Of a stretch of DNA of 11,536 bases, positions 11,342 to 11,536 are shown piece after piece. The notes beneath the pieces were generated by a model, which saw only the letters and a program-made list of their open reading frames with translations, had not been told where the DNA came from and did no database searches. Origin of the DNA: JANNOG01 sp050329415 (GTDB lineage: Bacteria; Actinomycetota; Actinomycetes; Actinomycetales; JBBAYJ01). Numbering within the stretch: the first letter of the stretch is position 1; each line of letters begins with the position of its first letter. The position numbers were made by a program, and so were the translations under genes. The DNA lies in NCBI GenBank assembly GCA_050329415.1, contig JBHJOS010000120.1:1-11536 (forward strand), written 5' to 3'.

Positions 11342-11536
11342 GTGTCGCAGTTGACCGTCGGAGGCCCGGCCCCGGACTTCACCCTGCCCGACCACACGGG
11401 GACCCCCCGGTCGCTGTCCGAGCTGCGGGGCGAGCGGACGATCCTCTACTTCTACCCGGCGGCCATGACGCCCGGGTGCACGAAGCAGGCGTGCGACTTC
11501 CGCGACAACCTGGCGTCGCTGCAGGCGGCCGGGTAC
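11342..11536 (+). CDS. bcp: BCP-type thioredoxin-dependent peroxiredoxin, 3' end outside the window
   Basis: The first 65 codons of a peroxiredoxin of the BCP/PrxQ group, which reduces hydrogen peroxide and organic hydroperoxides with thioredoxin. The N-terminal half shows the thioredoxin-fold start (VGGPAPDFTLPDHTG), the strand TILYFYP, and the active site MTPGCTKQAC with peroxidatic Cys46 and a resolving Cys51 five residues later, the C-x4-C spacing of BCP. The usual PKDxTPGCT is here PAAMTPGCT. GTG 11342 was chosen because AAGGGAG lies 8 nt upstream and the residues that follow are the family's normal N-terminus. It is divergent from the metal transporter operon, 49 bp away. Confidence 0.93.
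   Translation, partial: MSQLTVGGPAPDFTLPDHTGTPRSLSELRGERTILYFYPAAMTPGCTKQACDFRDNLASLQAAGY

Overview
The window is very GC-rich (well above 70% by eye), packed with short gaps, GTG starts and 4-bp stop/start overlaps. Its gene families (DUF3152, DUF2630, DUF3618, DUF427, a citrate synthase 2 next to an HTH-citrate synthase, a GroES-like paralogue) are typical of high-GC Actinomycetes. The genus cannot be fixed from this sequence; a Geodermatophilaceae- or Pseudonocardiales-like soil actinobacterium is a guess.

Layout. 1-1020 (+) is the 3' part of an AI-2E/PerM-type membrane transporter. It overlaps by 14 bp, tail to tail, a secreted or membrane-anchored DUF3152 protein with a full metzincin-type zinc motif (1007-1933, -). 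Divergent from that, an ATP-grasp enzyme (2026-2949, +) is followed by a small DUF2630 protein (2960-3205, +). Next come two divergent citrate synthase paralogues: citrate synthase 2 (3240-4379, -) and a fusion of an N-terminal DNA-binding helix-turn-helix to a citrate synthase body (4463-5749, +). Their 83-bp shared control region carries three TCAAC/GTTGA half-sites and is almost mirror symmetric. 5767-8315 (-) is a likely cluster DUF3618 - DUF427 - GroES-like - cytochrome P450, the last two overlapping by GTGA. 8316-8600 is a gene-free, repeat-rich interval with a long imperfect palindrome. 8601-11292 (-) is an ECF-type metal uptake operon (CbiM/NikM with a fused PDGLE domain, CbiQ, CbiO), joined by two GTGA overlaps. 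Divergent from it, at the right edge, starts a BCP-type peroxiredoxin (11342 onward, +, cut by the window).

How parts may work together. The metal transporter and the peroxiredoxin share a 49-bp gap with a palindrome GCAA-N5-TTGC. This resembles the Nur (nickel-responsive Fur family) box and would favour nickel over cobalt as substrate; this is inference. The HTH-citrate synthase is a plausible regulator of its divergent neighbour and of itself, with the citrate synthase fold possibly sensing a metabolite. Several genes start directly after a TANNNT-like -10 hexamer with a 6-7 nt gap, suggesting leaderless mRNAs; others (DUF3152, cbiM, peroxiredoxin) have clear Shine-Dalgarno sequences.

No tRNA, rRNA, CRISPR array, transposase or convincing intrinsic terminator was seen.
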